A stretch of 15,112 nt of DNA from Firmicutes bacterium UBA1393. GTDB taxonomy: Bacteria; Bacillota; DTU025. Each line of letters starts with the position of its first letter. Positions within the stretch are counted from its first letter, which is position 1. A model generated the notes under the pieces. That model searched no databases. It was not told the origin of the DNA and saw only the letters and a list, made by a program, of their open reading frames with translations. Below, one piece after another: positions 1 through 6,983 of this stretch. Position numbers and translations under genes: made by a program. The stretch is taken from positions 1,217 to 16,328 of the forward strand of contig DBQN01000005.1 in NCBI GenBank assembly GCA_002305255.1. The letters run 5' to 3'.

Positions 1-40
1 GATGCGTGAAGATGAAGGCTGTCAATGATGTGAGGCCGGA

Positions 41-45
41 GGAGG
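41..45 (+). promoter_or_regulatory. Ribosome binding site that fixes the first gene's start
   Basis: GGAGG lies 8 nt before the ATG at 54. The frame is open further upstream (GTG at 6, ATG at 12), but those codons have no comparable site, and protein similarity begins only at the MKCYVCGG residues encoded from 54. Confidence 0.75.
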
Positions 46-53
46 TCACAGAC

Positions 54-536
54 ATGAAGTGCTATGTGTGCGGTGGTAATATGAACAAGACTGCTCAGGA
101 CATCAGGGCGATCTGGAGGAGCCGTCCCGTAGTGTTTCAGGGGTTGGAAGCGTGGGTGTGCGTCGACTGCGGCGAGCAGGCCTATGATCCCGATACCGCA
201 CGACTCATGCAGGCGCTAATGCGATCCATCGAGAGCGAGAACACGCCGCCAGAGGTCATGAACGTAGCTGAAGTGGCGGACTTGCTGAGGGTAAGCAGCC
301 AGACTGTGTATAGCCTAGCGCGGTCCGGCAGGCTTCGATGTACGAAGGTGGGGCGCGAGTGGCGCTTCAGACGCGATGATGTAATGGCTGCGCTGCGAGG
401 ACAGGACACCGAGCAAGCTGCCGCACCCGATCAACGGGTGTACGTTGCAGCTCGCGGCCAGCTAGATACGGGTTTCTCTCTGAAGGATCGGGACACCGCC
501 AGGGCCGCGCTCGAAGAGCTCAAGCACGGAGAATGA
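54..536 (+). CDS. YgiT-type zinc-finger / excisionase-like HTH antitoxin
   Basis: This 160-residue protein probably acts as a DNA-binding antitoxin and autorepressor. An N-terminal YgiT/MqsA-type zinc finger uses two CxxC pairs (C3/C6 and C36/C39). An excisionase-family winged HTH follows at about residues 69-114, with the typical pattern MNVAEVADLLRVSSQTVY, then a basic GRLRCTKVGREWRF wing. The last 45 residues are less conserved and partly charged. The start at 54 is chosen from the ribosome site and the zinc-finger alignment. Proteins of this type usually follow a small toxin gene, often of the DUF4258 family; that position is cut by the window edge, and only a few codons of other frames remain at 1-28. 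The 181 bp after the stop hold no gene I can support. The domains are clear; the toxin partner is inferred. Confidence 0.85.
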   Translation: MKCYVCGGNMNKTAQDIRAIWRSRPVVFQGLEAWVCVDCGEQAYDPDTARLMQALMRSIESENTPPEVMNVAEVADLLRVSSQTVYSLARSGRLRCTKVGREWRFRRDDVMAALRGQDTEQAAAPDQRVYVAARGQLDTGFSLKDRDTARAALEELKHGE

Positions 537-717
537 GGAGCGAGGCCTATAGCACTCCCTCCAGATCACCATGCAGGGAATCGTAGTACCTGTGATATGG
601 CCATCGCTCATGGCTCTTCCGACCACAATGCCCGGGTAGTCCTCATCGTCAAACGGCTAGTTTGCGCTGCTGGGCAGACACTCTATAGCCTGCCGAGCAC
701 CAGACGTACCACATGGC

Positions 718-1320
718 TCACCATAGCCACATCCCCACAAGTCTCTCCACCTTACGCTGGATTCGTAGTGCCGTTGCGTAAAGCATGAGCTGCCTGATGT
801 TCTTGCGGGGATCTGAGGCATAGGCCCTAATCGCCTGGTTGAGGATCTCCCGGTCAATCCTGGTCGAATGCCGAGTCACATCACAGATTGTCCTGTCACG
901 ATCATATATCCGGATCGCAGCTCCACCCACCTCGCCTCGTGCGGCGCCAAGGTCTAGGATGCGCGGGACCCAGAAGTGCACCTTGATCGGAGGGTAAGCC
1001 AGCTTGATCTTCTTCTTGTTGATGTGCTTGTTCACGGCAACATGCCACACGCTCGGCGTCCGATCGATGTAACCGTAGTAGTGCAGAGCGCTCTCCATGC
1101 AGATGGTGGACTCTGGGAGCAGTCGTGCGATGATCTCGAGATCGTCTTTCGAGCCTTCGCTGAGCCACTCGTAAACGCCTCGCTTGATGCGCGCTATATG
1201 CCCCTCATCAAGCAGGCGGGCAATGTAGCTGCTGTGCACGCGCTCTCGGAGCATGTCGGCGGTTGTGGCAATGCCACCCTGCGATTCGAAGATGCGCTTG
1301 ACATCTTCGTACCTGTTCAC
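718..1320 (-). CDS. AbiEi-family antitoxin (type IV toxin-antitoxin), apparently without its toxin
   Basis: A 200-residue protein matching AbiEi-type antitoxins/transcription regulators. An N-terminal winged helix (about residues 1-60, with the GGIATTADMLRERVHSSYI stretch and an IKRGVYEW wing) is followed by the AbiEi C-terminal domain. That domain carries the hallmark promoter-proximal segment ESALHYYGYIDRTP, then RDRTICDVTR and an IRQLMLYATAL helix near the end. I start it at GTG 1320, where GGGGTGA lies just upstream; an in-frame GTG at 1329 is the alternative. Family members repress their own promoter and neutralise AbiEii, a nucleotidyltransferase toxin normally encoded immediately downstream, often overlapping. 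No AbiEii is present downstream (717 to 537 on this strand), so the gene is an orphan or the partner has been lost. Length and motifs look intact. Confidence 0.85.
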   Translation of the reverse strand: MNRYEDVKRIFESQGGIATTADMLRERVHSSYIARLLDEGHIARIKRGVYEWLSEGSKDDLEIIARLLPESTICMESALHYYGYIDRTPSVWHVAVNKHINKKKIKLAYPPIKVHFWVPRILDLGAARGEVGGAAIRIYDRDRTICDVTRHSTRIDREILNQAIRAYASDPRKNIRQLMLYATALRIQRKVERLVGMWLW

Positions 1321-1337
1321 AGTCTTCACCCCGTTAG

Positions 1338-1372
1338 AAGTATCCGCTCCTTGTCACTTAAAGCGGATACTT
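1338..1372 (-). promoter_or_regulatory. Perfect inverted repeat upstream of the AbiEi gene (probable operator)
   Basis: AAGTATCCGCT (1338-1348) and AGCGGATACTT (1362-1372) are perfect 11-bp inverted arms with a 13-nt spacer, 18 bp upstream of the GTG at 1320. AbiEi proteins are known to bind inverted repeats in their own promoter, so autoregulation is likely. I see no convincing -35/-10 pair, so promoter position is open. Confidence 0.65.
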
Positions 1373-1535
1373 TCAACATACCGTGCGGCGCGGAGATCGT
1401 CAATCCACTTGAGGTCCGATATCCTAGACCCATCCCAACCCCTGGGGCTCGGCACCCTACTCCGTTCTGCCGCATTGGCCGGCGACTCCCTCAGCGAGGG
1501 CGGTTCACTCACCCAACGCGTCCAGAGTACGCGAC

Positions 1536-1567
1536 AGGCGCACCCCACATCTCCGCGGGGTGCGCCT
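1536..1567 (-). terminator. Hairpin downstream of the PIG-L gene
   Basis: AGGCGCACCCC (1536-1546) pairs perfectly with GGGGTGCGCCT (1557-1567) around a 10-nt loop, about 30 nt past the stop at 1596. On the transcribed strand no run of U follows, so it is either a weak intrinsic terminator or a 3'-end-protecting stem. Confidence 0.5.
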
Positions 1568-1595
1568 TGCCGGACCCGTCTGACCTTCTCCCGGC

Positions 1596-4136
1596 CTACT
1601 TGCCGGCCTTGGGCAGGCTCAGCATGTTGGTGAAGATCCTAACCCCGCCGGGGATGAGCCCCTCGATCTGTCGATACCACACAAGCGCGGTGTAGACGTA
1701 GGTGCCCTCGCCGTATGTAGCGAAAAGGGTAGACCCACTCTGCGCGTCCTCACCCGGATCTGCGCACTCCACAAGCGGAGTGTATGCGGGATCCCACGAC
1801 CTCGGGAAGTACAGCCCTCTCTCCTGGATCCAGCCGTCCCAGTCGGCCTCAGTGACCTTGTTCGGCCAGTTGAACACGGGATGATCAGGCTGGAGGATCG
1901 TCATCGGGGCCTCCTCCACAGTCACCCTACCTGATGACACCGTGATCGGATACGGAGCGTACTGCGGCTTCCACTCACCGGTCTTGTTGTAGGTGACTAT
2001 GAGGTTACCGCCGTTCTTGACATAGTCGAGCAGCCGACCGTTGAGCGACGCCAGCTCAGTGCGCGACAGGTACGCGCGGATGCCCAGCACGATCGTGTCG
2101 TATCTCGACAGATCGCCCACCGCCAGGTCTTCGGCTGTCAGCAGCGTTACGTCTAGCCCAAGCTCTGACAGACGCGCCCACACCTGATCGAAGCCGCTGT
2201 CCACGTAACCGATCTTGAGTGACTCCGGCACCTCGACGTCTATCACTCCGAACTCGGCGACGGCAGGCTTCATCAGTCTCACCGTGTCAATGTGGTCGTA
2301 GGAGATGGTCTGATATCCCATGGAAGACTGGCCGCCATCCCATGTGGCACTGGCCATGATGGTATACTTAGCGGACTGGGCGCCTGCAGGAATGATGACC
2401 GTCACCGGCACTGACGTCTCCTCGCCCTCGCGGGTCAGTGCGAACGACGCATCCTTGCTAGATGGGGCGATGCTCCAGCCCTCAGGCATCTCCAGTTCGA
2501 TCTTCCCAGCCACGGCAGCCTTGGTGTTGTTCCTCACCCTCACCGTGAAGGTGCGCTCGGCAGGCAAGCCGCTCGCTGCAACCATGCCCACGCCCGGACT
2601 GACCTGCAGCGCCACCGCCGGCACCACGCCCACCTGGGGCTTGGCCGCAATGGTGACCGGCACGACGTTGCCGTTCACGGTATAGGTTACAGTGGCCTTC
2701 AGTGGTAGCTCATCGAAGGCGTCGGTGGGAGCGGCGTTGGCTAGCAGTCTCACCTTTGCCTTCACGTCGGCTCGGGAGTTGACCGGTATCGGGGCCTCAG
2801 CCGGAAGCTCAATGCTCTGCACATCCCAGCCCTCGGGAGCGTCTATGACGCATCCGGTTACGACTACGCTTCCGTCTCCCCTGTTCCAGACTGATACCGT
2901 CACATCAAACTCCTGCCCGGGCACGACTTCGGTGTCGGATGCTACTGCATCAGCCGACACTCCCAGAAGCATCGAGGCTACGTTCTCGAAGTCGGCGATC
3001 TTGTTGTTCAGCCTCACAAGCAGCGTCGCGCTGGAGGAGGCGTCGATGTCGGCAACGGCGACCTTCTCGGCAAGGGCTCTGACGCGCTTCAGGCCGTCCA
3101 ACACCATGGGCAGAACGGATGTCATGTTGCGGACATCGAACTCTGCGACTATCGCACGGGCGATCCTCTCGATGGCCACAGCCTCGGCAGTGATGCTGTC
3201 GAGGGCGGCGGGGTCACCGGCAAGACCAACTGCTATCTCGCCCAGGTTCAACCCGATGCCGTCTGCGATGGAGTTCTCCGACTCGGGGATCCCCACTGCA
3301 GACTCGATCAGCTGGTATCGGCGAATCATGCTGCCCTTTGCAGGGCGGCCACCCATGCCCTGACACTTGTGCATCCCGCGCGCGAGCTCTCCGATCTCGT
3401 AGAACGACTTGCCCAGGGCGGGGCTATACTGTCCTACGTCCACCAGCACTGTAGGCTGCTGCGAGTTGCTGCGGTAGAGCTTTGCCACCTGGTGCGGCTG
3501 CAAGCCCTCGTTGGTTATCTGTTCCGGGAAGACGTTGGGATCTGCGGCGGCGTCAAAGGCATCGATGATAAGCATCCCTACGGCCTGATGGTGGCCATGG
3601 CCTGACACCGTGTCATGGTGGGTGATCATCACGTCAGGGCGGTAAGTCCTAATGATGCGAACGAAGTTCTCCAAGAGCTTCTGCCTGTCCCACTTGGTGA
3701 ATGTCTCCTCGCCCGACTTCGAGAACCCGAAGTCGTAGGAACCGAGATACAGCTGCACACCGCCGTCCAGCGCGCGGGCTGCCAGCAACTCCTGCCTGCG
3801 TAGCGCGCCAAGGGCGGTATACAGCTCGGGGCCTATCTCGTTCTGCCCTCCCTCGCCCCAGTTGGAGACGAGGTAGTACGCGTCTGCGTGAACCCCTTTG
3901 GCCAGGTATGCCATGAGCGAGTTGTCCTCGTCGTCGGGGTGCGCACCAACCATCATCACCGAAAGGCTCACCGGAAGCTTTTCCAGGCTCGGCAGCAAGG
4001 CCGACAACCCCGTCTCCGGCAGTTTCGCGAACTCGGTGATCTTGGCCGCTACGGGTGCCATCGGCGCTACGGCCAGCGCCAGCACCAGAGCGATCATCAG
4101 TCCAATGAGCAGCCTGAACCTACCTGTTCTTGACAT
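1596..4136 (-). CDS. Large secreted PIG-L/LmbE-family deacetylase with Ig-like/NEW3 and glutaminase-like domains
   Basis: An 846-residue exported protein. Residues 1-31 are a signal peptide (SRTGRFR, a long hydrophobic run, then APVAA). The PIG-L/LmbE domain follows, with the metal site AHPDDE at about 65-70 and the HGHH motif at about 180-183. This family uses Zn to deacetylate GlcNAc-containing substrates. A linker of about 200 residues leads to two beta-sandwich segments (about 395-495 and 507-605); the second has the NEW3-type pattern EMPEGW and VRVRNNT. The C-terminal 200 residues look like a class I glutamine-amidotransferase-like/ThuA fold (YDTIVLGIRAY, VKNGGNLIVTYN), a combination seen in other long PIG-L proteins. 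The start at 4136 has GGAGG 8 nt upstream; the upstream ATG at 4154 does not. It is probably monocistronic. The exact glycan substrate cannot be told from sequence. Confidence 0.88.
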   Translation of the reverse strand: MSRTGRFRLLIGLMIALVLALAVAPMAPVAAKITEFAKLPETGLSALLPSLEKLPVSLSVMMVGAHPDDEDNSLMAYLAKGVHADAYYLVSNWGEGGQNEIGPELYTALGALRRQELLAARALDGGVQLYLGSYDFGFSKSGEETFTKWDRQKLLENFVRIIRTYRPDVMITHHDTVSGHGHHQAVGMLIIDAFDAAADPNVFPEQITNEGLQPHQVAKLYRSNSQQPTVLVDVGQYSPALGKSFYEIGELARGMHKCQGMGGRPAKGSMIRRYQLIESAVGIPESENSIADGIGLNLGEIAVGLAGDPAALDSITAEAVAIERIARAIVAEFDVRNMTSVLPMVLDGLKRVRALAEKVAVADIDASSSATLLVRLNNKIADFENVASMLLGVSADAVASDTEVVPGQEFDVTVSVWNRGDGSVVVTGCVIDAPEGWDVQSIELPAEAPIPVNSRADVKAKVRLLANAAPTDAFDELPLKATVTYTVNGNVVPVTIAAKPQVGVVPAVALQVSPGVGMVAASGLPAERTFTVRVRNNTKAAVAGKIELEMPEGWSIAPSSKDASFALTREGEETSVPVTVIIPAGAQSAKYTIMASATWDGGQSSMGYQTISYDHIDTVRLMKPAVAEFGVIDVEVPESLKIGYVDSGFDQVWARLSELGLDVTLLTAEDLAVGDLSRYDTIVLGIRAYLSRTELASLNGRLLDYVKNGGNLIVTYNKTGEWKPQYAPYPITVSSGRVTVEEAPMTILQPDHPVFNWPNKVTEADWDGWIQERGLYFPRSWDPAYTPLVECADPGEDAQSGSTLFATYGEGTYVYTALVWYRQIEGLIPGGVRIFTNMLSLPKAGK

Positions 4137-4164
4137 CCTGCTTCCCTCCATCATTGAGCTTCGG

Positions 4165-4428
4165 CTACTTACTTAGGCCTACTAAGTAAGGTTGGTCTCC
4201 TTCTTTCGCCAGCCGTGGGACGTTTTCCTGTGCCCGAGTCGTCGCAAAGTTCCAGCTAAATGCGGCAATTTCGGTGTTCGGACGTGCAGGGTGAGTGTCA
4301 AACAGACCCGGCCCAGCCGAGGCCTGCTCGGCAATGTCAACGCCAAACATCTGTCCGCGCTGGAGGAGCTCACCCAGTTATCGGCGAATGTTCTCGATTG
4401 CGGCGGCATGTACTGCCCGGGCGCTCAT
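4165..4428 (-). pseudogene. Possible decayed ORF between mqsR and the PIG-L gene
   Basis: On the minus strand one frame reads protein-like from ATG 4428 to the TAG at 4165, broken by a single TAA at 4378-4380. Either side the residues look natural (AVHAAAIENIRR before it; GQMFGVDIAEQASAGPGLF after it), with ordinary codon choice. I do not recognise the family. There is no ribosome site at 4428, and the tail overlaps the palindrome at 4168-4190. It may be a gene remnant or chance. Nothing else supportable lies in 4191-4480. Confidence 0.25.
4168..4190 (-). promoter_or_regulatory. Palindromic operator candidate in front of the PIG-L gene
   Basis: CTTACTTAG (4168-4176) and CTAAGTAAG (4182-4190) are perfect 9-bp inverted arms with a 5-nt spacer, 32 bp upstream of the ATG at 4136. 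Position and symmetry suit a dimeric repressor in the 5' leader or core promoter. The cognate regulator is not identifiable, and I found no second copy in the window. Confidence 0.55.
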
Positions 4429-4480
4429 CGGCACAGGGCATTGCGTGTGGAACCGCGATGTGCTCTGGTTTTCATTCAAA

Positions 4481-4523
4481 ATGATATCATCTGATAGCGT
4501 TTTTCTCAGAGCAGTGGTATATT
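4481..4523 (+). promoter_or_regulatory. Promoter/operator region of the mqsR operon
   Basis: ATGATATCAT (4481-4490) is a perfect 10-bp palindrome. Downstream, TGG-TATATT (4515-4523) has the form of an extended -10 element, with no good -35 at the expected distance. The start codon at 4547 is about 24 nt beyond it, giving a short leader. The palindrome would sit just upstream of the -35 position, where the HTH of the downstream antitoxin could act. The promoter assignment is inference. Confidence 0.4.
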
Positions 4524-4546
4524 GACTACAGGATGGGGTGCGATCA

Positions 4547-4903
4547 GTGCCGAACGCATTACCGCCCGTGGAGGAGATCAAGCAGTTCTTGCTCCGAGTA
4601 CGCGTTGAGCTGACAAAGCCGGGGCGCTTTGAGCTCATTCCTCGCTCAGCAAACCTGAAATGCCTTGCGGATCTTGGGCTGACTGTTGCCGCAGCAATCA
4701 GCGAGATCATGTCCTTGACCTATCACGATTACTACCAAGGGCCGTCGCCTGACGATAACACGGCAAAGCCGGGTGATGTGTGGGTGTTCGTCAAGCGCAT
4801 CGACGGCATATACGTCTACATCAAGCTAAAGCTAGACGCCGACAGGGGTTGCGTATGCTTGTCGTTCCACGAGCCACTCCACCCGTTCGTACATCCATAC
4901 TGA
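4547..4903 (+). CDS. mqsR: MqsR-family toxin (mRNA interferase)
   Basis: A 118-residue MqsR-like toxin. MqsR proteins are RelE-fold ribonucleases that cleave mRNA and are held inactive by an MqsA-type zinc-finger antitoxin. Here the family pattern is visible: N-terminal helix VEEIKQFL, central LADLGLTVAAAISEIMSLTYHDYY-type segment, GDVWVFVKRIDGIYVYIKLKL strands, and the C-terminal CVCLSFHEP. I prefer GTG 4547 (GGGG 8 nt upstream) over GTG 4538. The antitoxin gene begins 40 nt downstream on the same strand. This toxin-first order matches mqsRA. The protein appears full length. RNA cleavage specificity cannot be told from sequence. Confidence 0.82.
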   Translation: MPNALPPVEEIKQFLLRVRVELTKPGRFELIPRSANLKCLADLGLTVAAAISEIMSLTYHDYYQGPSPDDNTAKPGDVWVFVKRIDGIYVYIKLKLDADRGCVCLSFHEPLHPFVHPY

Positions 4904-4943
4904 CCCGCCGCAACTGACTTGATGGGTAAGGAGGCTCTTCGCT

Positions 4944-5945
4944 ATGCGGGCCTATTGTCATGCATGTGAAGCTGATACGGAATGCCGCGTTGAGCGGAGG
5001 GATGAGGTCTATCCGGTCAAGGGAGAACCGATTGCCGTCTCTGCTGAAGTGATGGTGTGTGACACGTGCGGCACCGACTTGTTCAACGCGGAGTTGGATA
5101 ACCGCAATCTTGAGCTCGCGTTCCGGGAGTATCGACAGCGCAAAGGTCTCCTTGGCGCGGAAGATATCATTCGTATTCGTGGCAAGTACGATCTGTCGCA
5201 AAGGAGCCTGGCGACGCTACTCGGCTGGAGTCCGGCGACAGTCGCTCGGTACGAGATGGGCGCAATACCGTCTGTTCCCCATAGCGAACAGCTCAGCCGT
5301 CTTGATGAAGACATGGCCTACGTTCGGGGGCTCGCCGAAGCCAAGGCAAACCAACTTGGTCAGCTGGCAAAGCGCAAGCTTGAGGCCAGATTGGGGCAGC
5401 TGGGCGACCGCCCTGAGAGGCTGCTAGAGGCATACCTCATCGCCCAACACTCTACTTCGGATGACATGCTCTGCGGGCGATCGGAGTTCGATCTCGACAA
5501 GGCCGCGAACATGATCTCTTTCTTCGCGCGCAACATCAGCGGAGTGCCGAAGTCCATGCTGCTAAAGCTCCTATGGTATGCCGATTTCCTCTCCTTCGGT
5601 CGCATGCAGAAGTCGATAAGCGGAATGGTGTACTGCCACAACCATTACGGACCGATCCCTGTAGCACACGATTCGCTGCTGGAGTACATGCAATCAGTAG
5701 GCATCATAGATCTGAAGCCGGATGCCAGTGGGATGGGTGAGTACGTCGAGGCGATGGTTGCTCTTCGTGATGACTTGTTCACAGAAGAAGAGCGGGAAGT
5801 GCTGAATGATGTATGCGCCCGGTTCTGTCGTTGCACCGCCAGAAGGATGAAGACCATTTCTCACAAGGAAGATGGGTACATCGGCACTCAGATGAAGGAA
5901 GCTATTCCGTACTCCTATGGTCTGACTCTGAAGGCCATCCAATAG
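4944..5945 (+). CDS. Three-domain antitoxin: YgiT zinc finger, HTH, Panacea/SocA (DUF4065)
   Basis: A 333-residue antitoxin for the upstream MqsR-like toxin. Residues 1-45 form an MqsA/YgiT zinc finger (C5/C8 and C39/C42). Residues about 69-110 are a Cro/Xre-like HTH (YDLSQRSLATLLGWSPATVARYE). After a charged helical linker, residues about 183-330 match the Panacea/SocA domain (DUF4065): KAANMISFFA, MLLKLLWYADFLSF, CHNHYGPIP, and IPYSYGLTLKAI at the C-terminus. AAGGAGG lies 9 nt before the ATG. Classical MqsA has only the zinc finger and HTH in about 130 residues; the added Panacea domain is known from work on PanA antitoxins to neutralise many unrelated toxins. Zinc finger or Panacea could therefore be the toxin-binding part, and the HTH the autorepressor. 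Intact. Confidence 0.87.
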   Translation: MRAYCHACEADTECRVERRDEVYPVKGEPIAVSAEVMVCDTCGTDLFNAELDNRNLELAFREYRQRKGLLGAEDIIRIRGKYDLSQRSLATLLGWSPATVARYEMGAIPSVPHSEQLSRLDEDMAYVRGLAEAKANQLGQLAKRKLEARLGQLGDRPERLLEAYLIAQHSTSDDMLCGRSEFDLDKAANMISFFARNISGVPKSMLLKLLWYADFLSFGRMQKSISGMVYCHNHYGPIPVAHDSLLEYMQSVGIIDLKPDASGMGEYVEAMVALRDDLFTEEEREVLNDVCARFCRCTARRMKTISHKEDGYIGTQMKEAIPYSYGLTLKAIQ

Positions 5946-6064
5946 GGCTCCGGGCGGGCGTCCACGCTTTCCCGGGCGAGGGCGTCTGCCAGTTGCCCGC
6001 AGATCCGCCCAGTGGCCCGCACTGAGCTCGAGGCACAGCCGATACCGAGAGTCGGACTGGCCTA

Positions 6065-6087
6065 CTCGACACACAGTGCGTGTCGAG
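6065..6087. terminator. Hairpin between convergent transcription units
   Basis: CTCGACAC (6065-6072) and GTGTCGAG (6080-6087) form a perfect 8-bp stem with a 7-nt loop, 8 nt past the last permease stop (6095, minus) and 120 nt past the antitoxin stop (5945, plus). It could serve both directions. No T-run follows on either strand. Confidence 0.45.
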
Positions 6088-6094
6088 CGAACCC

Positions 6095-6940
6095 TTACGA
6101 CTTCATCCCCGACAGGGCCATGCCCTCAATGAACTGGCGCTGCATGGTAAAGAACACTATGAGGACGGGAAGGGTGGAGGCCATCGACACGGCCATGAGC
6201 TGTGGGTAGTTTGTGGAGTATGTGCTTTCGAAGGACGCGATGCCAAGAGGGAGGGTCATCATCTCCTCTCTGGTGACGGCCAGTAGCGGCCAGAGGAAGC
6301 TGTTCCAGTTGTTCATGAAGATGAATATGACGAGGGTCGACAGAGCGGGTTTCACGAGCGGCAACATGATCCTGAAGAAGATGCCTGTCTCGCTGCATCC
6401 GTCGATGCGCGCGGCCTCCATGAGCTCGCTGGGTACCGTGAGGAAGTACTGTCTCATGAGAAACACGCCGAACGCGGAGGTGCCCGCCGGAATTATCAGC
6501 CCTCGGTAGGTGTTGATCCACCCGAACCGCTTGACCAGCTCAAACAGGGGAACCAGTATCACTTGCAGCGGAACCATCAGCGTCGCGAGCACGGCGAGGA
6601 AGAAGAAGTCTCTGCCCCAGTAGCGGAACTTGGCGAAGCTGTAGCCCGCCATTGAGCAGGTGAACACGTTGAGTGTGGTGACTGACACCGCGACAATCAC
6701 GCTGTTGAGGAAGTTCCTTGCGAGGCCCATGGTCTTGAAGGGCTTGACGTAGTTCTCCCAGTGCGCCACGGCAGGAATCCACTTCATCGGTATCTCGAAC
6801 ACTTCGAACGGGTCCTTCAGTGACGTGGATATGGCGTAGAGGAAGGGCATGGCGACTGCCAGCGCTCCGATGGCAAGCGCTGCATACGTGGCCAACTCGG
6901 ATATCTTGATGCGTCTCGCCGCTTGACCTCTCGCAGCCAT
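6095..6940 (-). CDS. Sugar ABC transporter permease, MalG type
   Basis: A 281-residue inner-membrane permease, one of two forming the channel of a carbohydrate importer (CUT1 class). It has about six hydrophobic segments, beginning ATYAALAIGALAVAMPFLYA. The cytoplasmic EAA loop, which contacts the ATPase, reads EAARIDGCSETGIFFRIMLPL near residue 180, as in MalG/UgpE relatives. The MalG-type C-terminal end is present (FFTMQRQFIEGMALSGMKS), where the family often contacts the ATPase. The start at ATG 6940 has GAGGAG 8 nt upstream; GTG 6949 is an alternative. It is the last gene of the operon, 43 nt after the preceding permease. Full length for the family. Confidence 0.93.
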   Translation of the reverse strand: MAARGQAARRIKISELATYAALAIGALAVAMPFLYAISTSLKDPFEVFEIPMKWIPAVAHWENYVKPFKTMGLARNFLNSVIVAVSVTTLNVFTCSMAGYSFAKFRYWGRDFFFLAVLATLMVPLQVILVPLFELVKRFGWINTYRGLIIPAGTSAFGVFLMRQYFLTVPSELMEAARIDGCSETGIFFRIMLPLVKPALSTLVIFIFMNNWNSFLWPLLAVTREEMMTLPLGIASFESTYSTNYPQLMAVSMASTLPVLIVFFTMQRQFIEGMALSGMKS

Positions 6941-6983
6941 GCTCCTCACTCCTCGCCCTTCGTATGCAGGGTCGGTCCTGGTC

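Noticed and set aside
540..650. On the minus strand, a frame reading GRAMSDGHITGTTIPCMVI resembles a DUF433 antitoxin (GG.P.I.GTRIPV.VI).
   Set aside because: The match covers only about 20 residues, the expected downstream part is absent and the frame runs into the end of the opposite-strand gene.
902..1695. Long open frames opposite or out of phase with the AbiEi gene (for example 976-1695 plus).
   Set aside because: They are shadows of the real gene in GC-rich DNA, with no ribosome site and low-complexity Arg/Pro/Ser-rich products.
2320..3605. Plus-strand open frames of 78-223 codons opposite the PIG-L gene.
   Set aside because: They lie antisense to a well-supported coding frame and have no family resemblance.
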